A DNA stretch of 64,000 nucleotides from Alkalimonas mucilaginosa. GTDB taxonomy: Bacteria > Pseudomonadota > Gammaproteobacteria > Enterobacterales > Alteromonadaceae. Positions 53,831 through 62,787 of the stretch are shown piece by piece. The stretch is taken from assembly GCF_036327005.1 (NCBI RefSeq), contig NZ_JAUGZK010000005.1, positions 62,001 through 126,000 of the forward strand, written 5' to 3'. Position numbers and translations under genes: made by a program. The notes beneath the pieces were generated by a model. The model searched no databases. It was not told the origin of the DNA and saw only the letters and a list, made by a program, of their open reading frames with translations. Each line of letters opens with the position of its first letter. The stretch's first letter is position 1.

Positions 53831-54082
53831 TTAAGACGATTTACAGCGCCCTTCCCAGAGCGTGCCGCTACGGCGGTATTGCCGGTTAAAATACCGCACG
53901 TATCGCCGCCCCAGACTTTGCATCATCAGACTGATACCACGCGCATCACTGGCAGTACACAGCAAATGCACATGGTTGGTCATGAACACCCAGGCATGTA
54001 CGTGCACACCAAAAGCGTCTGAATACTCTTTTAACCAGTGGGAAGCAAGCCGGATTAATGGATAAACCCAAAGAGTAGTGGA
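53831..54082 (-). pseudogene. fragment of a REP-associated tyrosine transposase (RAYT)
   Basis: Minus-strand frame reading HWLKEYSDAFGVHVHAWVFM, then TNHVHLLCTASDARGISLMM, QSLGRRYVRYFNRQYRRSGT and LWEGRCKSS, followed by a stop at 53831. The HVHLL motif is the metal-binding HUH pair of IS200/Y1 transposases, and the YFNRQYRRSGTLWEGR block is typical of RAYTs. The N-terminus and everything after GRCKSS (catalytic Tyr included) are missing, so it cannot be active. Confidence 0.8.
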
Positions 54083-54105
54083 TCACTTTTCGATTGTTGT
54101 TGACA

Positions 54106-54334
54106 GTGGTCAAGGTGCAGCCGATCATCGACTGGAGCAATAAGGATGTGTTCTATGACTTAAAAGAGCACGGCCTGAGCTACCACCCGCTGTGGGAGCA
54201 AGGCTATTTATCGGTCGGCGATACCCACTCCACCGTCAAATTTGAGCCCGGCATGAGCGAAGAAGACACCCGCTTTAACCGCTTTGGCCGTGAATGCGGC
54301 CTGCATATCGATGGCGATGGCATCTAGCCATCGC
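54106..54334 (+). repeat. right copy of the direct repeat: truncated cysH 3' end
   Basis: A copy of cysH codons for the last 73 residues plus seven bases. It lacks the promoter and the first two thirds of the gene. Two of its five differences change conserved residues (Tyr to Asp in VFYYLKEH, Gly to Arg in RFNGFG), which fits a relic no longer under selection. A start codon in frame at 54094 exists but has no SD. A repeat-mediated excision of 1332 bp would restore cysH directly in front of 54335. Confidence 0.93.
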
Positions 54335-54418
54335 TTATTCAGCACTACATTATCGTCATTTTGTCATTGCCAAGAATCGGTTACACTAGCCACAACTTCC
54401 CCTGTTTAACGAGTGGAC

Positions 54419-55678
54419 ATGAACGACTGGCTTGCAACCCTGGAACACTGGCGCGAACTCTCGCCCGAACTCTTTATGGCTGGCAGCTTGCTGCTGCTGG
54501 TGCTGTTGTCCTGGCTGGCCAACTGGATTACCAAAAATATTCTGGTACGGGCTGTCTCAAAAGCTTTTAACGCCACTCCTTTTGCCCAACAAGCCTTGCA
54601 GCAGGATTTTGGCATCATTGCCCGCCTGGCCAATGTGGTGCCGGCGTTGGTGCTAGCGGCCGGGATCGGCTTGATTGAGGGCTTGCCGCATCTGGTGGTG
54701 GAAGTGGTCCGCAATGTCAGCAATGCCTTTATTGTGCTGACCATCGCCATGTCGCTCAGCAATGTGCTTACCATGGTCAACAGTCTGTACGAGCGCCGGC
54801 CCAACTCAAAAACCAAACCGATTAAAGGCTACATTCAGCTGCTGAAAATCATTGTCTACACCGTCGCCTTTGTGCTGATGGTGGCAATGCTGATTGACCG
54901 CTCGCCACTAATCTTGCTGTCGGGCATGGGCGCCATGATGGCGGTGCTGCTGCTGATTTTTCAGGACACTATTTTATCGGTGGTGGCGAGTGTGCAGATT
55001 GCTTCGAATGATGTGATCCGGGTCGGCGACTGGGTCGAAATGCCGCAATTAAACGCCGATGGCGATGTGATTGACATTGCACTGCATACGGTGAAAATCC
55101 AGAACTGGGATCGCACCATCACCACCATCCCGACCCGCCGCTTTATGACCGATCCTTTCAAAAACTGGCGCGGCATGCAGCAATCCGGTGGCCGGCGCAT
55201 CAAGCGCAGCCTGATGATTGATCAGCAAAGTGTGCGCTTTTTAACACCGGAAGAGCGGGCACATCTGGATCGGTTCCGGCTGCTGAAAGACTATCTGGCG
55301 GAAAAGGATCGCGATATCAAAGCCTGGAACGAGGCACTGAAAGAGCAGGGCAAAGAGCCGGTCAATACCCGTCGCATTACCAACCTGGGGACTTTTCGTG
55401 CCTATGTGCAGCGCTATTTGCAAAGCCATCCGCGGGTGCATCAGGGCATGATCCAAATGGTGCGACAACTTTCCCCCACACCGGATGGCCTGCCGCTGGA
55501 AGTCTACTGCTTTACCAATACCGTGGCCTGGGTCGAGTACGAAAGCATTCAGGCCGATATTTTCGACCACCTGTTTGCAATTTTGCCGGAGTTTGGCTTG
55601 CGGGTCTATCAGCACCCCAGCGGGCTGGATTTGCGTCAGCTGCGGATTGAAGGTTTCACAGCCGATACAAGGGAGTAA
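54419..55678 (+). CDS. YbdG-type mechanosensitive channel
   Basis: A 419-residue membrane protein close in length and motif to E. coli YbdG (miniconductance MscM). Five membrane helices precede the MscS-like pore and beta domain, with IRVGDWVEMPQLNADGDVID and TITTIPTRRFMTDPFKNWRG. GAGTGGAC precedes ATG 54419. It belongs to the native neighbourhood of cysH before the insertion. Confidence 0.92.
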   Translation: MNDWLATLEHWRELSPELFMAGSLLLLVLLSWLANWITKNILVRAVSKAFNATPFAQQALQQDFGIIARLANVVPALVLAAGIGLIEGLPHLVVEVVRNVSNAFIVLTIAMSLSNVLTMVNSLYERRPNSKTKPIKGYIQLLKIIVYTVAFVLMVAMLIDRSPLILLSGMGAMMAVLLLIFQDTILSVVASVQIASNDVIRVGDWVEMPQLNADGDVIDIALHTVKIQNWDRTITTIPTRRFMTDPFKNWRGMQQSGGRRIKRSLMIDQQSVRFLTPEERAHLDRFRLLKDYLAEKDRDIKAWNEALKEQGKEPVNTRRITNLGTFRAYVQRYLQSHPRVHQGMIQMVRQLSPTPDGLPLEVYCFTNTVAWVEYESIQADIFDHLFAILPEFGLRVYQHPSGLDLRQLRIEGFTADTRE

Positions 55679-55696
55679 AAGCCTGAGCTGAAAAAA

Positions 55697-56227
55697 TTAA
55701 TCCTTCGCTGGTAGGGTAGCAAGCCCTGCCAGCCATACTTTTAGCAAAGCATTCAGTTGCTGCTGCTGCTCTGGGCTGAGATCGCCCATCAGCGATTGCT
55801 GCAGTGCGATATGCTCCGGCAGTACTTTTTCAATCAGGTCTTTGCCGCTGTCGGTCAGGCTGACATGTACCACCCGGCGGTCTTCGGTGCAGTGACGGCG
55901 GGCAATTAACTGGCGTTGCTCCAGCTTGTCCAGCCGGCTGCTCATGGCGCCGGAGCTAAGCAGCATGCTTTGATGCAGCTGGCTGGGTGACAAGGAGTAA
56001 GGCTCGCCAGCCCGGCGTAAGGTCGCCAACACATCAAACTCACCCTGTTTCAAACCATGCTGGTCGTAGCAATGCAAAAAGGCCAGCTCCAGTGTTTTGT
56101 TCAGTCGGGCAAAACGTCCCAGCAACTGCATGGCGAGCAGTTCATCTGCTATCCCCTGGCGTTGCCACTGGGCGGTAATGCGATCCAAATCATCTGTTAT
56201 CACGAAGGTTACAGCTTTTAGCAGCAA
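55697..56227 (-). CDS. MarR-family transcriptional regulator
   Basis: A winged-helix regulator of about 176 residues. GEFDVLATLRRAG and SPSQLHQSMLLSSGAMSSRL form the HTH, and EDRRVVHVSLTDSGKDLIE is the wing. The start is uncertain: TTG 56227 and GTG 56203 are both in frame and neither has a strong SD. It is divergent from a CynX-type transporter and probably controls it through the palindrome at 56269. Confidence 0.87.
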   Translation of the reverse strand: MLLKAVTFVITDDLDRITAQWQRQGIADELLAMQLLGRFARLNKTLELAFLHCYDQHGLKQGEFDVLATLRRAGEPYSLSPSQLHQSMLLSSGAMSSRLDKLEQRQLIARRHCTEDRRVVHVSLTDSGKDLIEKVLPEHIALQQSLMGDLSPEQQQQLNALLKVWLAGLATLPAKD

Positions 56228-56268
56228 TGGATGCTTTACAGCTTAACGAAAAATCGGCACAATAAAAA

Positions 56269-56286
56269 TATCTTTATATAAAGATA
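56269..56286. promoter_or_regulatory. 18-bp palindrome, probable MarR operator
   Basis: TATCTTTAT / ATAAAGATA is perfectly symmetric and lies midway between the divergent marR-type gene and MFS gene, in the spacing and AT-rich style of MarR-family operators. Confidence 0.75.
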
Positions 56287-56318
56287 CTTTTCAAAAAGAT
56301 TTTAGAGGCGCAACGAAC

Positions 56319-57518
56319 ATGACGACTGCTCTGCAGAAAAAACACGGCTGGTACCTGGTTGCCATTGTGCTGGTGGCACTGAATTTGCGACCGGCGCTGG
56401 CGGCGATAGGGCCGCTGCTGCAGGGGATCCAAACCGATTTGTTGCTGAGTTTTAGCGCCGCTTCGATGCTAACTACCCTGCCGGTGCTCGCCATGGGCTT
56501 GTTAAGCTTTGTGGGCTTTCGATTGGCCGCCCCGCTAGGGCTGGAGCGCACCATAGGAGTCGCTCTGCTGCTGCTGGCCGCGGCAACGCTGCTGCGATTT
56601 TGGTCCCCCTCTGCCAGCCTGCTGATTGCCACCGCCTTGCTGGCCGGTATTGCTATAGCTATGATCCAAACCCTGATGCCCGCCATCATCAAAGCCCGCT
56701 TTGCCGGAAAAGCACCTTTTATGATGGGGCTTTATGTCACTGCCATTATGGCAGGTGCTGCTATTGCCGCTATCAGTACGCCACTGCTGGCTGACAGTCT
56801 GAGCTGGCGTCATAGCCTGGGACATTGGGGCTGGCTGGTATTGCTGGCCTTGTTGTTGTGGCTGTGGACGATGCGGCCATCCACTACACAGGCCTGTGCC
56901 CAGCCGGCCCCACCTGCTTTTGCCTGGTGGCGCAAAGCACGTAGCTGGCAACTGGCGGTTTTCTTTGCCCTGGGCACCAGCTGTTATGTCTCAGTGCTGG
57001 CCTGGCTGGCACCTTATGCGCTGGAACTGGGCTACAGCGCCAGGCAAGCCGGCTTGCTGCTGGGCTTTTTAACGGCTTGTGAAGTGGTGGCGGGCTTGCT
57101 GTTTCCCTGGTGGGCGGCGCAACGGGCCGATCGCCGGCCGGTGATCGCGGTGCTCTGCGTGTTGCAGCTGATTGGGTTTACTGCGCTGGCTCTGGTGCCT
57201 GATACCGCTTTGTTGCTGTGGGTCGCTTTTATCGGCCTGGGTATTGGCGGTATTTTCCCGCTGGCGATGATCATTACCATGGATCATATCGATCATCCGG
57301 TACAGGCCGGCCGCTTAACGGCTTTTGTACAAGGTGTGGGCTACATCATTGCAGCCTTTTCGCCCTGGTTGGCCGGGATGCTGCGTGACTGGCTGCAAAG
57401 CTTTACCCTGGCCTGGCTGGCTTTGGCTGCCACCAGTGTGCTGGCGCTCTGGTTGGGTGCCAAATTCAGTGTTGCCAGCTATCAGCAGCATTATGCGCCT
57501 GCCGAGGTTGGTGCCTGA
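56319..57518 (+). CDS. CynX/NimT-type MFS transporter
   Basis: A 399-residue permease with 12 helices. VALNLRPALAAIGPLLQGIQ is the characteristic CynX/NimT opening, and GIGGIFPLAMIITMDHIDHP is in the second half. These proteins export or import small organic anions or drugs; the substrate is unknown. AGAGGCGCAACGAAC precedes ATG 56319. Likely repressed by the divergent MarR protein. Confidence 0.88.
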   Translation: MTTALQKKHGWYLVAIVLVALNLRPALAAIGPLLQGIQTDLLLSFSAASMLTTLPVLAMGLLSFVGFRLAAPLGLERTIGVALLLLAAATLLRFWSPSASLLIATALLAGIAIAMIQTLMPAIIKARFAGKAPFMMGLYVTAIMAGAAIAAISTPLLADSLSWRHSLGHWGWLVLLALLLWLWTMRPSTTQACAQPAPPAFAWWRKARSWQLAVFFALGTSCYVSVLAWLAPYALELGYSARQAGLLLGFLTACEVVAGLLFPWWAAQRADRRPVIAVLCVLQLIGFTALALVPDTALLLWVAFIGLGIGGIFPLAMIITMDHIDHPVQAGRLTAFVQGVGYIIAAFSPWLAGMLRDWLQSFTLAWLALAATSVLALWLGAKFSVASYQQHYAPAEVGA

Positions 57519-57521
57519 CGC

Positions 57522-57550
57522 TTTACTTTTGCTGCAGCACTGATTAGAAT
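57522..57550 (+). promoter_or_regulatory. promoter of the ABC-F gene
   Basis: TTTACT (57522-57527), 17-bp spacer, TAGAAT (57545-57550). It sits 3 nt past the transporter stop and gives a leader of about 178 nt, long for such a gene. Confidence 0.55.
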
Positions 57551-57710
57551 TTCACCACTTTTCGCTTTGGAGCCGATGCCGACATGATTCAATGACACCT
57601 GACAATCCGCATTTGTTTATTTCTGGATTTTCGGGGGTCTGCTGGCATCGTCCTGCATTGCAGCGTTTCTTGCTGCGGTGATTGATACCCACTACTGATT
57701 GTTGCAGGCT

Positions 57711-57725
57711 ATGCCGCCCCCGTAA
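57711..57725 (+). promoter_or_regulatory. MPPP minigene in the leader of the ABC-F gene
   Basis: ATG CCG CCC CCG TAA encodes Met-Pro-Pro-Pro in the same frame as the ABC-F gene, whose ATG is at 57735. The stop overlaps the SD of the main gene (TAAGGAGG). A GCAGG lies two bases before its ATG, a poor SD distance. CGGGGG at 57632-57637 can pair with CCCCCG at 57717-57722, over the proline codons. Whether it is translated is not known. Confidence 0.4.
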
Positions 57726-57734
57726 GGAGGCTGT

Positions 57735-59312
57735 ATGTCGTATTTTTTTGCCCATCATCTTAGTTATACTCTGCCAGATGGCCGGCTGTTATTCCAGTCG
57801 CTTGATATCAGCCTGCAACCCGGTTTGCAGGGGCTGACCGGAGCCAATGGCAGTGGCAAGTCGGTGTTGCTGGAGCTGCTGGCCGGGCAACGGGCCCTGC
57901 AGCAAGGCAGTATTCAGCGCCAGGGCAGTCTGGGCTACTTTGCCCAGTTGCAGCAGCATGGCTGGCGCCAAGCAGGCACTGTGGCCGATCTGCTACAGCT
58001 GCGCGCACCGCTGGAAGCTTTGCCGCGGATCCTGGCGGGCAGCTGCGCCGAAGCCGATTTTGAAGTGCTGGCAGAGCGGTGGACCCTGGCAGACGAGCTG
58101 GCCGCGCAATTACAAGCCCTTGGTCTTAGCGGTGATGTCTGGCAGCCCTGTGCCGAGCTAAGTGGCGGCCAGCTCAGCCGTTTGCTGCTATGGCAGTTGT
58201 TTCGCCAGCAACCGGACTGGTTGCTGCTGGATGAGCCAGGCAATCATTTGGATGCCAGTGGCCGCGCCTGGCTTCAGCAGCAGTTGCTGGTTTACCCCGG
58301 GGCTGTCTTGCTGATCAGTCATGATGCCTGTTTGCTGGAGGCCGTGCCACTGTTGTATCAGCTGCAGCAAGGCAAGCTGCAGCGCTATGGTGGCGGCTTT
58401 TCCTTGTACCAAAGCCAACAACTGGCCGAACAGCAGGCGGTGACGCAGGCGCTGGCGCAGCGTAAAAAAGAGCAGCGGCAGCTGGAACACAGCATTGCAC
58501 AGCGCGAGCAAAAAGCGCAGCGCCGGGCTCGCAGTGGCAAGTTGCAACGTGCCAGTGGCAGTCAGTCTAAGCTGTTGCTGGATGCGCGGCAAAACAGTGC
58601 CGAGCAGTCCGGTGCAACCAGAAAACGCCAGGCCGATGCCGAGCGCCAGCGTTTGCAACAGCAGTTGAACCAGTTGACGCAGCGCCAGCACAACGAGCAG
58701 GAGCTGAGCTTTCAACTGCCAGCGCAAGCACAGCAAGCGGGTGAGCAGCTAAGGCTGCAGGATCTGGTGCTATGTTATGGTTCGGCCGAACCTGTCAGCC
58801 TGGTGGTGTCGTGTGGTAATAAGCTCTGGTTGCAGGGTAATAACGGCACGGGCAAATCGGTGTTGCTGCGCACCATCAGCGGCAGCTTAGCCCCCACGGC
58901 CGGCCTGTTGCGTTGCTCGTCACCTTGCCATTATCTGGATCAATACTTTAGCCTGCTCAAGCCTGAACTAAGCGCTTTGGATAACCTGCAGCGGCTGGCA
59001 CCGCTGTTGGATAATACCCAGGCCAGAACGGCGCTGGTAGCCATTGGTTTAACGACACAACAGTGGTTGCAACCGGTAAGCCGCCTAAGTGGTGGTGAGC
59101 GGATGAAATTGGCGCTGCTGGCATTGACCCGACCACAGCCTCAAATGCCCTTGCTGTTACTGGACGAGCCAGACAATCATCTGGATATGCAGGCCAAAGC
59201 CTATCTGGCGAGGCAACTGGCACAATGGCCGGGAAGCTTTGTGCTGGTTTCACACGATCAGCACTTTGCCAGCGACTGCGGCTGCAACCAACACCTTAGG
59301 TTACATCAATAG
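57735..59312 (+). CDS. ABC-F family ATPase (ribosome-associated type)
   Basis: A 525-residue protein with two ABC domains and no membrane helices, as in the ABC-F family, whose members act at the ribosomal E-site. Walker A motifs are TGANGSGKSVL and GNNGTGKSVL, signatures LSGGQLSRL and LSGGERMKL, Walker B LLLDEPGNHLD and LLLDEPDNHLD. The linker is a long Gln/Arg-rich coiled coil (about residues 225-330). AAGGAGG precedes the ATG. Which subfamily (Uup, EttA, Ybit or a resistance type) cannot be told. Confidence 0.88.
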   Translation: MSYFFAHHLSYTLPDGRLLFQSLDISLQPGLQGLTGANGSGKSVLLELLAGQRALQQGSIQRQGSLGYFAQLQQHGWRQAGTVADLLQLRAPLEALPRILAGSCAEADFEVLAERWTLADELAAQLQALGLSGDVWQPCAELSGGQLSRLLLWQLFRQQPDWLLLDEPGNHLDASGRAWLQQQLLVYPGAVLLISHDACLLEAVPLLYQLQQGKLQRYGGGFSLYQSQQLAEQQAVTQALAQRKKEQRQLEHSIAQREQKAQRRARSGKLQRASGSQSKLLLDARQNSAEQSGATRKRQADAERQRLQQQLNQLTQRQHNEQELSFQLPAQAQQAGEQLRLQDLVLCYGSAEPVSLVVSCGNKLWLQGNNGTGKSVLLRTISGSLAPTAGLLRCSSPCHYLDQYFSLLKPELSALDNLQRLAPLLDNTQARTALVAIGLTTQQWLQPVSRLSGGERMKLALLALTRPQPQMPLLLLDEPDNHLDMQAKAYLARQLAQWPGSFVLVSHDQHFASDCGCNQHLRLHQ

Positions 59313-59336
59313 CCCGGCTAAGCCGGGCGCTGAGGA

Positions 59337-61052
59337 TTAGTCCGCTTTGGCATCCAGATACATCCGGCTTTCAATGGCAATGCCCTGAGCTTCAATATCC
59401 AGACTTAGATCCAATTGGTACGGATTATCTTTTATCGAGGCAAGATCATCTGGGAGATCCATTCCAGCTGTCGCCATGCTATCGGCAAGCACACCAAACA
59501 AGCGGGCATAGTTCAAACCAAAATGCAGCATCCCATTTTGGCTCAAGGCTGTGCCTGCCAGCACTTTGGCCTGCTGAGTTGCTTGTTCACCCTGATAAAT
59601 CAGCGCATGATCCCGGGCTAACAGTAATTTCGGAGCCAGACCATAGGCCGCAGCCATTGGGAACAGTTCATTCAGCTCTACTGCTACACCTTGCTCCGGG
59701 AGTTCAATATCGAGTTGGTTGGGTGCAAGCATCATCAGGCTATGCAACAGGCTGTGGGCGTTATCGGCAGATAAGCTGACTAAGGCATCGACTGCCGTCG
59801 GCATATGTGTGGCCGGATCTATCTGTACATCGTGAATACTAAGGGATAATCCTTTAATGGAACCGCCCATGGCTACCATGGCCATGGCTGCCAGCGGGTT
59901 GCTGGTTTCTAGCGCCATTTGCACTTCAGTCAAGGGTTTGCATTGGAAGCTGGCATGTACGGTGGCGGACCAAAGCTCACCAATAGTAGGGAGTAACTGG
60001 CCGACATTCAGCCCCAGGCCGAATTGCAGCAGATTATCACCGGTTGGTTGTTGGATATGAGGAGCAATAAACCCACGCAGTTGGCGCAGTGACGCCATGG
60101 CGGTTTTATCGCTGCTGGCAATCAGTACCCGGCTGCTCGCTGGCTGTTTGTTGAGCTGGTTATCAAAATAAATTCCGGGCCAGTTGGCTGCGATAGCGGC
60201 TGTATCGGCCTGACAGCCAGGGGTGCGCCAATCGGCCAAAGTCACACTGAGTTCATCGCCAAACAGAGCATGCAGATCACGGGCTAAGCGATTCTGGTTG
60301 TTGCTGGTGATGGCCTTGAACAACTCGGCACTGCTCAACATACCAAAGCTGGCTTCATCCAATTGGTAGCGTTTAGTCAGTGGTGTAATGCTTTTCTTCC
60401 AGCTCAGGGCGTCGACGGGTTTATGAATGGCCAGAGCTTCGGCATGATGCGCCGAATCAAAGCCGGATGAAGTCAGCACCAAGGTGCCCCAGCCATCCCG
60501 GCTACTGACCAGCAAATCCAGATTGTGCCCATTCAATGAGGAAAGGGTATAACGGCGATACGCCACGCCATGCAATTCTTCAGCCTGATGCCAAAGCTGA
60601 CTTTGCTGCTCGATGCGATCAAAAAAGCGCCAGAAAGCTTGCTCATCCGCCAGTTCAAAGCGACTAACCGGAGATAAACCAACCAGATAAAATAACCCCC
60701 GGAACTCCTGTTTGATACCAGTACGCTCGGCCATGTGTTCAGGCTGCTTGAGCAGGTGCTGGAATTGTTCCAGTAAAGCAGCAAAAAAGTGGCCACTGTT
60801 CGTATCTGATGTGCTAAGCAGAGCAGTCAACATAGTCACAGTATGCTGCGCATCCTGAGGTGACAACTGCCCCTGAAGCTGTTGCAGGTAATGGGCTAGT
60901 TCCAGAGGTTCCAGTTGGACGGCAAGCATGGCGGTGTCAGCCGGTATGTAGCTCAGCTGCCCGGCAGCCCGTTCAACGCCATTGGCGGTGAGCTTCATGT
61001 AAGCAAAGCATGCAGCTATCAGCAAAGCAGCGGCGATAAGGATAGTACGCAT
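59337..61052 (-). CDS. DUF3352-like membrane-anchored periplasmic protein
   Basis: A 571-residue protein with an N-terminal signal anchor (MRTILIAAALLIAACFAYMK) and a long soluble part opening AAGQLSYIPADTAMLAVQLE, a phrase typical of DUF3352 proteins. Sequences such as SSGFDSAHHAEALA and YFDNQLNKQPASSRVLIASS repeat that fold. Function unknown. CAGGAGATTCC precedes ATG 61052. Confidence 0.7.
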   Translation of the reverse strand: MRTILIAAALLIAACFAYMKLTANGVERAAGQLSYIPADTAMLAVQLEPLELAHYLQQLQGQLSPQDAQHTVTMLTALLSTSDTNSGHFFAALLEQFQHLLKQPEHMAERTGIKQEFRGLFYLVGLSPVSRFELADEQAFWRFFDRIEQQSQLWHQAEELHGVAYRRYTLSSLNGHNLDLLVSSRDGWGTLVLTSSGFDSAHHAEALAIHKPVDALSWKKSITPLTKRYQLDEASFGMLSSAELFKAITSNNQNRLARDLHALFGDELSVTLADWRTPGCQADTAAIAANWPGIYFDNQLNKQPASSRVLIASSDKTAMASLRQLRGFIAPHIQQPTGDNLLQFGLGLNVGQLLPTIGELWSATVHASFQCKPLTEVQMALETSNPLAAMAMVAMGGSIKGLSLSIHDVQIDPATHMPTAVDALVSLSADNAHSLLHSLMMLAPNQLDIELPEQGVAVELNELFPMAAAYGLAPKLLLARDHALIYQGEQATQQAKVLAGTALSQNGMLHFGLNYARLFGVLADSMATAGMDLPDDLASIKDNPYQLDLSLDIEAQGIAIESRMYLDAKAD

Positions 61053-61219
61053 TGGAATCTCCTGAAAGTGCCTAAGCACCACCTCGTCCCTGTGGTGTGA
61101 AGCAGTACCGAAATTTGTTAAGTTAGCAAGTGATGAATAATAACTTTAGTTTTGATATGGCGCAATGGATGTTGCGAAAAGGTACTAAGTGGCGTTTTGC
61201 TGCCGCGACCAAGCGCGGC

Positions 61220-62716
61220 TTAGCGAATGAATTGTTGAATAAAGACATCATGCAAAGGCAGTGGCTGCAAACTACCCTGATAGATGGTGCTTAGGCTGTC
61301 CATCAACTCCTGCAATTGGGCAGGCGACAAAGCATTAGCCATCGGGTGGAAGTCTGCCGGGAGCATCCCCTGGCCCAGCATCACCTGAACCCAGGCAATA
61401 GGCGTAAAAAGCTCATCCTGTTCCCGGTACACTTTGCCGCTGGCTTCAAACAGTGCCATCTTTCGGGCCAGCCGCTCTGGAATATCCATGCGCCTGCAAT
61501 CGCGCCAGAATTTGCTATCGGTTCTCTTGGTTAGTTTGTAGTGCAGAATTATAAAGTCACGAATATGCTCAAATTCAATCTGTGACTGGCGATTGTATTC
61601 ATCCACTTCCACTTGCTTGATACCCTGATGCGGGAAGCTGTTTACCAGCCGAATCACGCCCGATTGGATCAAATGAATGCTGGTGGACTCAAGCGGCTCT
61701 AAAAAGCCACTGGACAGGCCAATACTCACCACATTTTTATGCCACTGCTTCAGCCGTCGCCCGGTGCGAAAACGAATAAGTCTGGGCTCTGCCAGTGTTG
61801 GCGCATCCAGCTTTTGCAGCAACCTTGCCTGAGCCTCATCATCGCTCAGGTAGTTGCTGGCATAAACCAGGCCATTGCCAGTACGGTGTTGCAAAGGAAT
61901 ACGCCATTGCCAGCCGGCTTTATGCGCAATCGATCGGGTGTAGGGCACAATAGGTTTGACGGCTTCAGTAGGAACCGCAAGCGCACGGTCACAGGGCAGC
62001 CAGTGGCTCCAGTCTTCGTAACCGGTATTTAAGGTTTTTTCAATCAGTAGGCTATGCATGCCACTGCAGTCAATGAATAAATCACCCGCAATCTGCTGCC
62101 CATTGGCCAGTTGTACGCTTTGCACAAAGCCGCTTTGTTCACACACATGAACCTGTTCAATTTTACCTTCAATGCGGCACACGCCCATCGCTTCACTGCT
62201 ACGGCGCAAAAATTTGGCATACAGGGCAGCATCAAAATGATACGCATACACCAGGCCCGGCAGGTTGGCCTGCGCAATACGCTCTAGTTTGCTGAACTTG
62301 TTGGCTTTTGCTGCCTGAAAGTTGAGCGAAAAATCCCAGAAGTTCTCACTTAATCCTTCGGCTTTGGCTTTTAACCAAAAGTGGTGGAAGCTGCAAAACG
62401 GGAAATCTTTGCCAAAGCTGCCAAAAGCATGCATGTAGCTATCCCCTTGTTGGCCCCAGTTTTCAAATTGGATCCCCAGCTTGATGGTGCCCATGGTTTC
62501 ACGCAAAAATGCCCGCTCATCCAGCCCCAGGCCCTCGTTAAAATGAATAATGGGGGGAATGGTTGCCTCACCAACGCCAACAATGCCAATGTCCTCGGAC
62601 TCCACCAGGCATATCTGCACACTCTTTCCCAGCATTTTGACCAACAGGGCTGCACTTATCCAGCCAGCGGTGCCACCGCCGACAATCACCACCTTACGGA
62701 TAGGATCTGTGTTCAT
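61220..62716 (-). CDS. tryptophan halogenase-family flavoprotein
   Basis: A 498-residue flavin-dependent halogenase homologue. The FAD-binding GGGTAGW is at residues 14-20, VGVGEATIPPI is the conserved loop, GTIKLGIQFENW has the catalytic-type Lys, and AGWQWRIPL matches the WxWxIP signature of halogenases over monooxygenases. GLSSGFLEPLESTSIHLIQ is also typical. It lies downstream of a TonB-dependent receptor, the usual context in aquatic gammaproteobacteria. True substrate unknown. Confidence 0.88.
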   Translation of the reverse strand: MNTDPIRKVVIVGGGTAGWISAALLVKMLGKSVQICLVESEDIGIVGVGEATIPPIIHFNEGLGLDERAFLRETMGTIKLGIQFENWGQQGDSYMHAFGSFGKDFPFCSFHHFWLKAKAEGLSENFWDFSLNFQAAKANKFSKLERIAQANLPGLVYAYHFDAALYAKFLRRSSEAMGVCRIEGKIEQVHVCEQSGFVQSVQLANGQQIAGDLFIDCSGMHSLLIEKTLNTGYEDWSHWLPCDRALAVPTEAVKPIVPYTRSIAHKAGWQWRIPLQHRTGNGLVYASNYLSDDEAQARLLQKLDAPTLAEPRLIRFRTGRRLKQWHKNVVSIGLSSGFLEPLESTSIHLIQSGVIRLVNSFPHQGIKQVEVDEYNRQSQIEFEHIRDFIILHYKLTKRTDSKFWRDCRRMDIPERLARKMALFEASGKVYREQDELFTPIAWVQVMLGQGMLPADFHPMANALSPAQLQELMDSLSTIYQGSLQPLPLHDVFIQQFIR

Positions 62717-62731
62717 TTTAGTGCCTCTGAT

Positions 62732-62767
62732 AAAAAAGCCCCTGGCTACCAAGGTAGTTCAGGGGCT
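62732..62767 (-). terminator. terminator between the receptor and halogenase genes
   Basis: Minus strand AGCCCCTG-A-ACTACC ... GGTAG-CC-AGGGGCT followed by TTTTTT. The stem has a small internal mismatch. It lies 20 nt after the receptor stop, so the halogenase is either transcribed by read-through or from a promoter within the gap. Confidence 0.75.
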
Positions 62768-62787
62768 GGGTTTCTGCTAGCCGGTGA

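Noticed and set aside
54094..54327. Second cysH-like gene
   Set aside because: Only the final third is present, without promoter or SD; it is a duplicated fragment.
57576..57595. MPT and MIQ overlapping tiny frames in the ABC-F leader
   Set aside because: The only SD-like sequence is three bases from the first ATG and nothing links these codons to ribosome stalling; the MPPP frame is the stronger candidate.
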